This document shows, one piece after another, positions 34,298 through 44,667 of a stretch of DNA of 64,000 nucleotides. The position numbers and the translations under genes are program-made. The notes beneath the pieces were generated by a model. It saw only the letters and a program-made list of their open reading frames with translations. It was not told the DNA's origin and made no database searches. Numbering within the stretch: the stretch's first letter is position 1; each line of letters begins with the position of its first letter. The DNA is from Rhizobium sp. R635. Its GTDB lineage: Bacteria; Pseudomonadota; Alphaproteobacteria; Rhizobiales; Rhizobiaceae. The stretch covers positions 32,346 to 96,345 of the forward strand of contig NZ_LOKX01000015.1 of NCBI RefSeq assembly GCF_002211285.1, read 5' to 3'.

Positions 34298-35258
34298 GCC
34301 AGTTCCAGGCGGAACGGATGATCTGGGAGAGATCATATTGCGGCACCCAGCCGAGCACGTCGCGCGCCTTGTCGTTGTTGGCGACCAGCGTATGCGAATC
34401 GCCCTCGCGCCGACCGATATATTCGACCGGGAAAGGCCTGTTCGACACATCCTCGATCGCGCCGAGCAATTCCTTCACCGTCGTGCCGGTGCCGGTGCCG
34501 AGGTTGAGCGCGACGGATTCTCCGCCCTTCAGGAGATATTCGACCGCGCGCACATGCGCATCGGCAAGGTCCAGCACATGGATATAGTCGCGCACGCAGG
34601 TGCCGTCGCGCGTCTCATAGTCGCTGCCGAACACCTTGAAACCCTGCCGCCGCCCGAGCGCGGCATCGATCGCCAAGGGTATCGCATGGGTTTCCGGCTG
34701 GTGCCATTCGCCGATCCGGCCCTCGAAATCGGCGCCGGCCGCATTGAAATAGCGCAGCACCACCGAGCGCAGGCTCTTATATTGGTCGTAATCGGCCAGC
34801 GCCTGCTCGACGATATATTTCGTCCGTCCGTAGGGATTGATCGGCAGCTGCCGGTGCGTCTCGTCGAGCGGCACGCTCTGCGGCAGACCGTAGGTGGCGC
34901 AGGTGGAGGAGAAGACGAAGGCGTTGACGCCGGCCGCCTGGGCCGCCGAAAGCAGCGTCAAGGTGCCGATGACATTGTTCTCATAAAAGGAAACCGGATC
35001 CTTGACCGATTCGCCGACTTCGATCAGCGCCGCGAAATGCAGGATCGCCGCCGGCTTATGCTCGGCCAGCACCTCATCCAGCCGGGCGCGGTCGCGAATA
35101 TCGCCCTCTTCCGCCGGCCCCCATTTGACGAACTCGCGATGACCGTTGGAAAAATTGTCGAAGACGACAGGCTTATAGCCCTTGTTCGCCAGGTCGAGAC
35201 ACGTATGCGAGCCGATATAGCCGGCGCCGCCGACCACAAGAACCGTTTCACCTGCCAT
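34275..35258 (-). CDS. exoB: UDP-glucose 4-epimerase
   Basis: Interconverts UDP-glucose and UDP-galactose for exopolysaccharide and lipopolysaccharide synthesis. The 327-residue protein has the NAD-binding GGAGYIGS, the catalytic SSTCATYG serine/threonine and the YGRTK catalytic tyrosine-lysine. It is very close to what I recall of rhizobial ExoB (for example FNAAGADFEGRIGEW, NLGTGTGTTVKELL). ATG 35258 has AAGGGTGG just upstream. Its last 23 bp overlap the sulfatase start. The name galE is equally usable. Confidence 0.93.
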   Translation of the reverse strand: MAGETVLVVGGAGYIGSHTCLDLANKGYKPVVFDNFSNGHREFVKWGPAEEGDIRDRARLDEVLAEHKPAAILHFAALIEVGESVKDPVSFYENNVIGTLTLLSAAQAAGVNAFVFSSTCATYGLPQSVPLDETHRQLPINPYGRTKYIVEQALADYDQYKSLRSVVLRYFNAAGADFEGRIGEWHQPETHAIPLAIDAALGRRQGFKVFGSDYETRDGTCVRDYIHVLDLADAHVRAVEYLLKGGESVALNLGTGTGTTVKELLGAIEDVSNRPFPVEYIGRREGDSHTLVANNDKARDVLGWVPQYDLSQIIRSAWNWHAKSNQH

Positions 35259-35474
35259 GCACCACCCTTGCCATTCAATGAGAGATAGGCGGAACCTAGA
35301 CGAGATACACGTCAATAAAAAGAAGGAACTGCAATCCGCGTGTATGGACAATACGTTAAATGCCGAAGCGCCGGACCGATCTGTGGCATCGATATATAGG
35401 TTCGGGCATTATTCGCGTGATTTGCATAGCCGTCTGATCTAGTGGCCAGGAATGATTCCGGCGGAGGCTATTGT

Positions 35475-36119
35475 ATGAAAAAGGCGATCATCGTCTGGGG
35501 CGGCTGGCAGGGCCATGAGCCTGAACAATGCGCCGGCATCGTCGGCAATCTGCTGCGCGAGGATGGCTTTGCCGTCGAAGTGACCGGTGATCTCGGCATC
35601 TTCGCCTCGCCTCAGCTCGCTAAGGCCGATCTTCTCGTGCCTGTGATAACAGGCGAGGCGCTTGAAAAAGCCCATGCCGAGGCTTTGGTCGAGGCAGTGC
35701 GCGGCGGCCTCGGGCTCGCCGGCCATCACGGCGCGCTCGCCACTTCCTTCAAGGAAAGCGCCGCCTTCCGTTATGTCTCCGGCGTCACCTGGGTCGCCCA
35801 TCCCGGCAACATCATCGATTTTCGCGTCGGCGTCACCCGCCAGGACGACCCTGTCATGGAAGGCATTCCCGACTTCGACTATCGCTCGGAGCAATATTAT
35901 CTCCACTATGATCCAAGCGTCGAAATCCTCGCGACGACGACCTTCACCGGCGCCTACGATCCGGCGGCGCGCAATGTCGTCATGCCCGTCGTCTTCAAGC
36001 GCCACTTCGGCGCCGGCCGTATCTTCTATTCCGCCCTCGGCCATGTCGCCGCCGAATTCGATCATCCCTACATGCCGCTGATCCTGCGCCGCGGCCTGGC
36101 CTGGGCGGCCCGCCAATAG
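35475..36119 (+). CDS. ThuA-like domain protein
   Basis: Protein of 214 residues with the ThuA (trehalose-utilisation) fold, a glutamine-amidotransferase-like Rossmann fold. It begins MKKAIIVWGGWQGHEPEQCA and has GLAGHHGALATSF, VAHPGNIIDFRVGV, YHYDPSVEI-like and VVFKRHFGAGRIFYSALGH segments. The reaction is not known for most members; some act in sugar (trehalose/keto-sugar) breakdown. GGAGG is seven bases before the ATG. It stands alone between galE and the DUF2934 gene. Confidence 0.88.
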   Translation: MKKAIIVWGGWQGHEPEQCAGIVGNLLREDGFAVEVTGDLGIFASPQLAKADLLVPVITGEALEKAHAEALVEAVRGGLGLAGHHGALATSFKESAAFRYVSGVTWVAHPGNIIDFRVGVTRQDDPVMEGIPDFDYRSEQYYLHYDPSVEILATTTFTGAYDPAARNVVMPVVFKRHFGAGRIFYSALGHVAAEFDHPYMPLILRRGLAWAARQ

Positions 36120-36173
36120 GGTTGGGCAGGCGGGCAGCGACTTGCCGGTCGCCCGTATCTTTGCTGAAATTGC

Positions 36174-36428
36174 TTAAAGGGCCGCTTTCCGCTGCGGCTC
36201 GTCCTCGACGTCGAGGACCGGCTCGTCATAGATCCGCATCAGCCGCCCCGCGGCCTTCAGCTTCTCGATGAGATCGTTTCCATCCGGCGAGGCCTTCGTC
36301 AGCTCCAGCTGCTCGAACTCCTTCAGCGCCTGCATCCAATGGCTTTCCCCACGCCCCTCCGGCCGGCCTTCCGATTCCCACAGCGAATAAGCGCGCTGGC
36401 TGACCCAGGCGTCCCTATTGTGACTCAT
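36174..36428 (-). CDS. DUF2934-family small protein
   Basis: An 84-residue cytoplasmic protein. The N-terminal segment SQRAYSLWESEGRPEGRGESHW matches DUF2934 (W..RAY.LWE.EG.PEGR...HW). The remainder (FEQLELTKASPDGNDLIEKL) is charged. Function is unknown. The start MSHNRDAW at 36428 is preferred over 36458. It lies between thuA-like and the DUF6880-like gene, convergent with the former. Confidence 0.8.
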   Translation of the reverse strand: MSHNRDAWVSQRAYSLWESEGRPEGRGESHWMQALKEFEQLELTKASPDGNDLIEKLKAAGRLMRIYDEPVLDVEDEPQRKAAL

Positions 36429-36679
36429 TGCAAACCCCAGCCGAAAATTTGGAAGCAAATATCGATAGACAACAAGGTGCCAAAGCCGGCTTTAGGAGTC
36501 GTTACGAGGGAGCGTTATTTTTTAGATAATGGCCGTGATTCGGTGAGACTAACCGCCGATAAAGTCATACGAATTCGCGATATGGCTGCGCCCGGAATTA
36601 TCCCGGCGCCTCCTCACTCGGCACCTTGGACTGACTCGAACGCTGAGATACTGTCGGCCTGAAACGATAGCGACGGTCC

Positions 36680-38116
36680 ATGGCAGCAAAGACAACTCTC
36701 AACGCAAAGAATCTGGAGACCCTCGGTGCGCAGCGTCTCGCCGAGCTGCTGATCGAGATCAGCACCGGCAGCGCCGCTCACAAACGACGGCTTCGCATGG
36801 AGCTTGCCGGCAATCACGGCAGCGCGGAGGTGGCTCGTGAGGTGCGCAAGCGTCTCGCCAGCATCGCACGAGCACGCACTGTCATCGAATGGCATAAGGT
36901 GAAGGCTGTTAACGCGGACCTCGAAACACAGCGGTCTGCGATCGTCACCGTCGTCGCCGCCGACGATCCGAGGGAAGCGTTCGATCTCATCTGGCAATTC
37001 CTTGCCATCGCCGATTCGATATTCGGGCGATCCAACAGCAGCGACAGCGCGTTCATCGAGACTTTCCATCAGGCATGCGCCGATGCCGGCGTCATCGCAA
37101 GGTCCGCAGCTATCGGTAACGGTGTGCTTGCCGACAGGGTCTTCACTGCGCTGCAGGATAACGACTACGGCCAATATGATCCGCTGATCGCCGAGATGGT
37201 TCCGGCGCTGGGCAAGCACGGCCTGGAACGTTTGAAGAGCCTCCTGGCGCAGTGGTCGAACGAAGCGGAGGAGAAGCCTGCCGACGCCGACCGGGAGATT
37301 TTCGGCTGGGGCGGCACCGGGCCGATCTACAAGGACGAGATCTACGCCAACCATCGGCAACTGACGGCGCGCATCGCCCTGCAGGAAATTGCCGATGCCC
37401 AGAATGATGTCGATGCCTTCATCGCCCAGCAGCCGGAAGCGACGTTAAGAGCGCCGGCGGTCGCAGCCGAGATTGCCGGCCGTTTGCTTTTAGCTGGACG
37501 CGCCGGGGAAGCATTGGAGATTTTGGACGCCGCCGATCACAGAGGGCGGTTCGAGCTGCCTTTTGAATGGCAGCGCGCCCGCGTCGAAGCACTCGTGGCG
37601 CTCGGACGAGGAGAGGAAGCGCAGGCCTATCAATGGCAATGCTTCGAGCAGTCGCTGAATGGAGAGCACCTCCGCGCTTTCCTGCGAAGGCTCGCCGACT
37701 TCGACGATATCGAAGCCGAGGAGAAGGCATTCGCCTTTGCACATGGCTTTCCCGACGTTCATCGAGCCCTTGCCTTTTTCCTCGCGTGGCCTGCGCCTGC
37801 CGAGGCGGCGAAACTCATATCCAAGCGCCAGGCCGAACTGGACGGCGACCTGTACGAACTGATGACACCCGCCGCCGAAATGCTGCAGGAGAAATACCCG
37901 CTCGCGGCAACCATCGTGCTGCGGTCGATGATCGGCTTCGCCCTCGATTACGGCCGATCCAGCCGTTACAAGCATGCCGCCCGCCATCTGGCGGAATGCG
38001 CGTCGCTGGCACCTCATATCGACGATTTCGGCAGCGCCCGGCCTCATGGCGCCTATGTTGCCGAGCTGAAGCGCCAGCACGGAAACAAGCATGGCTTCTG
38101 GAGCCTGATGCGTTAG
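36680..38116 (+). CDS. DUF6880-like protein, 478 residues
   Basis: Long alpha-helical cytoplasmic protein of unknown function. The N-terminal part LNAKNLETLGAQRLAELLIE and HKRRLRMELAG is what I recall for DUF6880, with later repeats of helix-rich segments (RVEALVALGRGEEAQAYQW, RHGLE-like) suggesting a TPR-like solenoid. No signal peptide, membrane helix or catalytic motif is visible. It is probably a single-gene unit. Codon use looks ordinary, though the 3' flank reaches a vapBC module. Confidence 0.72.
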   Translation: MAAKTTLNAKNLETLGAQRLAELLIEISTGSAAHKRRLRMELAGNHGSAEVAREVRKRLASIARARTVIEWHKVKAVNADLETQRSAIVTVVAADDPREAFDLIWQFLAIADSIFGRSNSSDSAFIETFHQACADAGVIARSAAIGNGVLADRVFTALQDNDYGQYDPLIAEMVPALGKHGLERLKSLLAQWSNEAEEKPADADREIFGWGGTGPIYKDEIYANHRQLTARIALQEIADAQNDVDAFIAQQPEATLRAPAVAAEIAGRLLLAGRAGEALEILDAADHRGRFELPFEWQRARVEALVALGRGEEAQAYQWQCFEQSLNGEHLRAFLRRLADFDDIEAEEKAFAFAHGFPDVHRALAFFLAWPAPAEAAKLISKRQAELDGDLYELMTPAAEMLQEKYPLAATIVLRSMIGFALDYGRSSRYKHAARHLAECASLAPHIDDFGSARPHGAYVAELKRQHGNKHGFWSLMR

Positions 38117-38260
38117 GCCGAATACCCGGCTTCACGAGCGGCCTGGCACGGACATGCATGAGCAGCGGCAGGTTGGAGCCTGGTCCAAAAGCTGCTCAGA
38201 AGCTGACACCAGCTAATAGCGCATTACCCGGATGAATTGACCACAGCTCTCAACACATGA

Positions 38261-38280
38261 TAGATATTAATAAGTATCTA
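38261..38280 (+). promoter_or_regulatory. Operator candidate upstream of vapBC
   Basis: TAGATA (38261-38266) and TATCTA (38275-38280) form an inverted repeat in an AT-rich patch 18 bp upstream of the antitoxin ATG. Toxin-antitoxin operons of this family are usually autorepressed at such sites. Confidence 0.5.
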
Positions 38281-38298
38281 CCAAGGGAGTCTCTCACT

Positions 38299-38541
38299 AT
38301 GAGCGCGACCGCCAAGCTATTCACGCATGGGCGCAGCCAAGCCGTGCGCCTGCCAAAAGAGTTCCGCTTCGAAGGCAAGGAGGTCCGGGTCAGCCGGATC
38401 GGCAATCGCGTGATCCTCGAACCGCTCGACGCTCACAACGCCATGCCTTGGGCGGCAATCGACACGGTAGGCGACACGCCTTTCATGCCCGAAGGTCGTG
38501 AGCAACCATCTATGCCAGCCGACCGCATCGTGTTCGACTGA
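38299..38541 (+). CDS. vapB: VapB-type antitoxin (AbrB/SpoVT fold)
   Basis: Predicted antitoxin of 80 residues. The N-terminus [24 protein letters not shown] is the usual swapped-hairpin DNA-binding domain of VapB/AbrB antitoxins; the C-terminus would wrap the toxin. ATG 38299 is preceded by AGGGAG at 38284-38289. It is followed directly by the PIN-domain toxin, whose start overlaps the antitoxin stop (TGATG). A longer frame from 38257 crosses the promoter region. Confidence 0.88.
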   Translation: MSATAKLFTHGRSQAVRLPKEFRFEGKEVRVSRIGNRVILEPLDAHNAMPWAAIDTVGDTPFMPEGREQPSMPADRIVFD

Positions 38542-38957
38542 TGATCCACCTTGATACCAATGTCGCAATCGCGCTCTTGAACGGACGGCCACGTCAAGTT
38601 CGCGAGCGCTTCGATGAGGCGCGAAATGCAGGAACCCCGCTCGGCCTGTCAATCATCGTCTACCATGAACTGATGTATGGTGCAGCAGCCAGCGAGCGCC
38701 GACACGCTAACGAGGAGAAGATCGCCCTGTTCATCGCTTCGGGCGGGATTTCTCTGATCGATTTCAAGGAGGGCGACGCAGAAGAAGCAGCGGATATTCG
38801 CGCCCATCTCCGGAGACAGGGCACACCGATCGGGCCGTATGATGTGCTGATAGCCGCCCAAGCGCGCCGAGCCGGCACCGTGCTGGTGACAGCCAATACA
38901 GGCGAGTTCGTTCGTGTGCCTGGCCTGCAAGTGCTCGACTGGGCAGCAGCCTCGTAG
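38541..38957 (+). CDS. vapC: VapC-type PIN-domain ribonuclease toxin
   Basis: Toxin of 138 residues, predicted to cleave RNA (often tRNA or rRNA) when free of antitoxin. The PIN core is visible: IHLDTNVAIALL holds the first aspartate, YHELMYGA the glutamate, and GTPIGPYDVLIAAQAR the C-terminal aspartate; VTANTGEFVRVPGLQVLDW is the usual final strand. One-base overlap with the antitoxin gene gives translational coupling. The operon lies next to a tRNA gene. Confidence 0.9.
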   Translation: MIHLDTNVAIALLNGRPRQVRERFDEARNAGTPLGLSIIVYHELMYGAAASERRHANEEKIALFIASGGISLIDFKEGDAEEAADIRAHLRRQGTPIGPYDVLIAAQARRAGTVLVTANTGEFVRVPGLQVLDWAAAS

Positions 38958-39039
38958 CTGCCGGCACCCACGAAACACGGCATCCGAAATAGAGAGAAAT
39001 AAGAAGATAGCGGGAAGGCCTTACGGCCGAAGTTGATAA

Positions 39040-39129
39040 TGGCGGAGAGGGTGGGATTTGAACCCACGATACCCTTGCAGGTATGCCGCATTTCGAGTGC
39101 GGTGCATTCGACCACTCTGCCACCTCTCC
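39040..39129 (-). tRNA. tRNA-Ser (anticodon CGA)
   Basis: Reading the minus strand, the acceptor stem GGAGAGG/CCTCTCC, D-loop, an anticodon loop with CGA (CACTCGAAATG), a long variable arm (ATACCTGCAAGGGTAT) and the T-arm GTGGGTTCAAATCCCAC are all present. The CCA end is encoded. The long variable arm is typical of tRNA-Ser. Confidence 0.95.
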
Positions 39130-39225
39130 GCGGTCTTGGTCGGCGCTTGTTCGGCGCGGGCGTTCTCATAACGGGCAGATGACAGGTTGGCAAGCCGAAA
39201 AGTCGAAGCATTCCATCCTTTTGCC

Positions 39226-39254
39226 TTGACACCTTTTTGTCACTCGCGTATCTC
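39226..39254 (+). promoter_or_regulatory. Sigma-70-type promoter of rplU-rpmA
   Basis: TTGACA at 39226-39231, 17-bp spacer and TATCTC at 39249-39254 form a near-ideal promoter. The roughly 180 bp from there to the rplU ATG is a long untranslated leader with no clear gene in it. Confidence 0.7.
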
Positions 39255-39435
39255 GGCTGCGCAATAGGTTCGGGGAAATCCGTGCCTTGCTCGTCTCGCG
39301 CTCGCGCGGGGCGTTTCACCGGCAGGAAGAGTTCGAGGTTACGCCTCTGAAATCCCTGCTTAACTTCGACTGATAAAAAGACAGCCACCTGCTGAATTGG
39401 CGGGGAGCGCTGGAACGAACATGAAAGGATAAAAA

Positions 39436-39753
39436 ATGTTCGCAGTCATCAAGACCGGCGGTAAGCAGTACCGTGTGGCAGCCAACGACGTGCTGACCAT
39501 CGAGAAGCTTGAAGCATCCGCTGGCGACTCCATTGAATTCACCGAAGTTCTCGTGATCGGCGAAGGCGCCGACGCGGCGATCGGTGCGCCCTTCGTAGCC
39601 GGCGCCTCCGTCAAGGCGGAAGTCGTCGACCAGACCCGCGGCAAGAAGGTCATCGCCTTCAAGAAGCGCCGTCGTCAGAATTCGAAGCGTTCGCGCGGCC
39701 ATCGCCAGCATCACACGGTCGTCCGTATCACGGACATCGTGGCTGCCAAGTAA
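39436..39753 (+). CDS. rplU: 50S ribosomal protein L21
   Basis: L21 of the large ribosomal subunit, 105 residues, with [20 protein letters not shown] at the start and the basic [12 protein letters not shown] near the end. It is immediately followed by rpmA, as in most bacteria. AAAGGATAAAAA upstream of the ATG serves as ribosome binding site. Confidence 0.98.
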   Translation: MFAVIKTGGKQYRVAANDVLTIEKLEASAGDSIEFTEVLVIGEGADAAIGAPFVAGASVKAEVVDQTRGKKVIAFKKRRRQNSKRSRGHRQHHTVVRITDIVAAK

Positions 39754-39786
39754 GATCAACGGGACAAGGTTTAAAGGAGAACTCCA

Positions 39787-40056
39787 ATGGCACACAAAAA
39801 AGCTGGCGGTTCCTCGCGCAACGGTCGCGATTCTCAATCCAAGCGCCTTGGCGTGAAGAAGTTCGGCGGCGAAGCCGTCATCGCAGGCAACATCATCGTG
39901 CGTCAGCGCGGTACTGAGTGGCATCCCGGTTCCAACGTCGGCCTCGGCAAGGATCACACGATCTTTGCACTTACCGCCGGCAATGTGGACTACCGAACGA
40001 AGGCCAACGGTCGCGTCTACGTGTCTGTCATGCCGAAAGCGGAAGCAGCGGAATAA
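39787..40056 (+). CDS. rpmA: 50S ribosomal protein L27
   Basis: L27, 89 residues, beginning [20 protein letters not shown] and containing [20 protein letters not shown]. It reaches the peptidyl transferase centre through its N-terminal tail. AAAGGAG lies upstream of the ATG. A terminator 70 bp downstream ends the ribosomal unit. Confidence 0.98.
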   Translation: MAHKKAGGSSRNGRDSQSKRLGVKKFGGEAVIAGNIIVRQRGTEWHPGSNVGLGKDHTIFALTAGNVDYRTKANGRVYVSVMPKAEAAE

Positions 40057-40126
40057 GCCGGTAGCGCTCTAAAACAGCCGGCGTCTCATCGACCCGGCTG
40101 GCCGTACCAGGTTCAGTCCAGAAAAC

Positions 40127-40157
40127 AGGGGAGATGGGGCGCCATCTCCCCTTTTTC
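40127..40157 (+). terminator. Rho-independent terminator after rpmA
   Basis: Perfect 11-bp stem (AGGGGAGATGG / CCATCTCCCCT) with GGCG loop followed by TTTTCTTT. Confidence 0.92.
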
Positions 40158-40181
40158 TTTGTCCAAACAGGAGGACTGAAC

Positions 40182-40838
40182 ATGCAAGGCGAATTGATAA
40201 GGGTCGACCAATCACGGTCGCCCAGGGAAGACCAGAGGTCTCCCAAGGAACGGCTGAGGCCGGAGCGGTTAAGGACTGATTGCCCTGTCTTGTTATCGGA
40301 ACGGCTCGTCATGCGCGCGCCGCACGAGGAAGACATCGACGCCCTTGCCCATCTCGCCAACAACGCCAAAGTCGCCACCATGGTATCGCGTATGCCGCAC
40401 CCCTATACCGCCGATGATGCCGCCGACTTTGTTTGGCGTACGCGAAATGGCGAGATTGGTAAGTGCGTCTATGCCATCACCAAAGCCGAAAACGGCGCCT
40501 TCATGGGGTGCTGCGGCGTGGAACCGCATACCGACGGCAGGACCGTCGAGATCGGTTACTGGCTGGGTGAGCCCTACTGGAACCAGGGTTATACGACCGA
40601 GGCCTGCCATGCTCTGGTCGATATGGTGTTCAGGACGCGTCAGGACGTCGATCAGATCGACGCCCGCTGCCGGGTCATGAACGTCGCCTCGCGCCGCGTC
40701 ATCCAGAAGTGCGGCTTCCAGTTCCAGGGATCGGGGCTCGCAGCCTCGCTGGCGCTCGGCAGCAACGTGCCTGTGGAATGGTACAGGCTCGACCGCAAGA
40801 CCTGGATGTCTCTCAGAAGCTGGGGGAACATCGCATGA
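40182..40838 (+). CDS. GNAT-family N-acetyltransferase (RimJ-like), first of two
   Basis: Predicted acetyltransferase of 218 residues. It begins with a charged extension, then LSERLVMRAPHEEDIDALAHL, a core with GCCGVEPHTDGRTVEIGYWLGEPYWNQGYTTEA that holds the acetyl-CoA binding (GYWLGEPYWNQGY) and a C-terminal RVIQKCGFQFQGSG. Such proteins acetylate ribosomal protein N-termini or small molecules; the substrate is not known. GGAGG precedes the ATG. The next gene begins in its stop codon (ATGA). It lies between rpmA and obgE. Confidence 0.85.
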   Translation: MQGELIRVDQSRSPREDQRSPKERLRPERLRTDCPVLLSERLVMRAPHEEDIDALAHLANNAKVATMVSRMPHPYTADDAADFVWRTRNGEIGKCVYAITKAENGAFMGCCGVEPHTDGRTVEIGYWLGEPYWNQGYTTEACHALVDMVFRTRQDVDQIDARCRVMNVASRRVIQKCGFQFQGSGLAASLALGSNVPVEWYRLDRKTWMSLRSWGNIA

Positions 40839-41422
40839 GCACGACGGCACTGCAGAAGCCGGACACCAGGCCGATGATGCCAGGCCCCGCGCCTGTCATC
40901 TCGACCGCCCGGCTGACGCTCCGCCCCCACAGGCTGAGCGATGCCCCTGCCATCGCGGAATCGCTTTCCGATTTCGCGGTGACGCGCATGCTTTCCCGCG
41001 TACCCGCGCCCTTCGACCGGCAGGATGCGCTGGACTGGCTAATGCCGGTCACGTCAGGCACCCTGCCCGACTGGACGCTCGCCATCACCGGCAGGGACGA
41101 TGTCCATATCGGCAACGTCTCGATCGAACTGCGCCACGGACGCTGGCACCTCGGCTACTGGCTGAACCGCTACTACTGGCGGCGCGGCTATATGAGCGAG
41201 GCGGTGGCGGCGATCATCGAGCGCTTCTCGCGCCGCATGCCGGAGACGCCTGTTCATTCCGGTGTCTTCGCAGACAACCCGGCTTCGCTGCGATTGCAGG
41301 AGAAGCTCGGGTTTCGCATGACCGGTTGCGGCGAAATCTATTGTTTCGCCCGCAACACCATGGTGTCGCACATCGAAACCGTGCTGCAGCCGGGCATGCT
41401 GCAGCCGCGGAAAGTTGCATAA
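40835..41422 (+). CDS. GNAT-family N-acetyltransferase, second of two
   Basis: Predicted acetyltransferase of 195 residues, related to but distinct from its upstream neighbour. Motifs include VISTARLTLRPHRLSDAPAI, HIGNVSIELRHGRWHLGYWL and NRYYWRRGYMSEAVAAI, then NPASLRLQEKLGFRMTG, which is the typical RimJ/RimL pattern. The start overlaps the upstream stop as ATGA, so the pair is likely made together. The target is unknown. Confidence 0.85.
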   Translation: MSTTALQKPDTRPMMPGPAPVISTARLTLRPHRLSDAPAIAESLSDFAVTRMLSRVPAPFDRQDALDWLMPVTSGTLPDWTLAITGRDDVHIGNVSIELRHGRWHLGYWLNRYYWRRGYMSEAVAAIIERFSRRMPETPVHSGVFADNPASLRLQEKLGFRMTGCGEIYCFARNTMVSHIETVLQPGMLQPRKVA

Positions 41423-41459
41423 TCGAAAAGGAGGCGCCGCCGGCTCGGCGGCGTCTTCG

Positions 41460-42326
41460 TCAATCGCCGATCTCGACCCAGACAGGGAAATGATCGGAGC
41501 CGACGGATTGCGTATCGATCCGGGCGGATTTCAACCGGCTCTCCAGGCCGCAACTGACGAAACAGTAATCGAGATGCATGCGTTTGCCGTGGTCTTCGGG
41601 ATCCATCCAGCTGTAGCTCTCCGGCCCGTAAGCCCCGAGCGCGGCAAAGGCGTCGACCGGCGTGCCGATCCTGGCCACGCGGCCGTAATATCCGCCGCCG
41701 GCGCCGGCAAGCGCGCAATATTCCGGCGATTCCGGCTCCATGTTGAAATCACCCATGATGACGTAATCCTCCGGCAGCGGCGGCTCCGGCAGATCGAGCT
41801 CGCCACCGCCCGTCAGCGACCCGCCGTCCTGGATGAACGCGTTGATATGGGCGTTCAGAAATTGCAGCTGGCGGATGCGCTCGTCGGCGGAGACATGGTC
41901 GAGATGGACGGAATAGACGCGGACCGCCCCGCCGGGAACGGCGATCAACGCTTCGGTCGCGCCGCGCTGCAGGTTGATCTTGCCGATCGTCCGGCTGCGC
42001 GGCAGAAGCAGCGTCCGGGTCGAGATGACAGGCCAGCGGGACAGCACCATGTTGCCGAACTGGAAGCGGGTGCCGCGCACCGGCGGAAGCCCGTCTTGAG
42101 CAGCTTCGACATGCATGTCGCAGGCCGGCCCATACACCCAGAAATAGTCGGGAAAGAAAGCGGCAACATCGGCCGCCATGTCGGCAAAACCGTTGCGGGA
42201 GAAGCCGCGTGTCACCTCCTGCAGCGCGATGACATCGGCGCCTTCGAGATTGCGGGCAATTCGTTCCAGATCGTATCTGCCGTCGAGACCGAAGCCGTAC
42301 TGTATGTTATAGCTCGCGAAATTCAC
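41460..42326 (-). CDS. Endonuclease/exonuclease/phosphatase (EEP) family protein
   Basis: Predicted metal-dependent phosphodiesterase or nuclease, 288 residues. Motifs in order: NIQYGFG, ALQEVTRG (catalytic glutamate), SVHLDHVSADERIRQLQFL, VIMGDFNMEPESPEY (GDFN) and SDHFPVWVEI (SDH catalytic pair). No signal peptide, so cytoplasmic or non-classical. The longer open frame continues upstream through obgE on the opposite strand and is not coding there. The start is GTG 42326; GGAGG is 12 bases upstream, wider than normal, so an ATT or other start closer to it is possible. Confidence 0.82.
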   Translation of the reverse strand: MNFASYNIQYGFGLDGRYDLERIARNLEGADVIALQEVTRGFSRNGFADMAADVAAFFPDYFWVYGPACDMHVEAAQDGLPPVRGTRFQFGNMVLSRWPVISTRTLLLPRSRTIGKINLQRGATEALIAVPGGAVRVYSVHLDHVSADERIRQLQFLNAHINAFIQDGGSLTGGGELDLPEPPLPEDYVIMGDFNMEPESPEYCALAGAGGGYYGRVARIGTPVDAFAALGAYGPESYSWMDPEDHGKRMHLDYCFVSCGLESRLKSARIDTQSVGSDHFPVWVEIGD

Positions 42327-42338
42327 GATAATCTTTGA

Positions 42339-44659
<2,321 letters not shown>

Positions 44660-44667
<8 letters not shown>

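Noticed and set aside
38134..38150. TGGCACGGACATGCA as a sigma-54 promoter
   Set aside because: The -12 part does not match TTGC, and the position downstream of the DUF6880-like gene does not fit a start.
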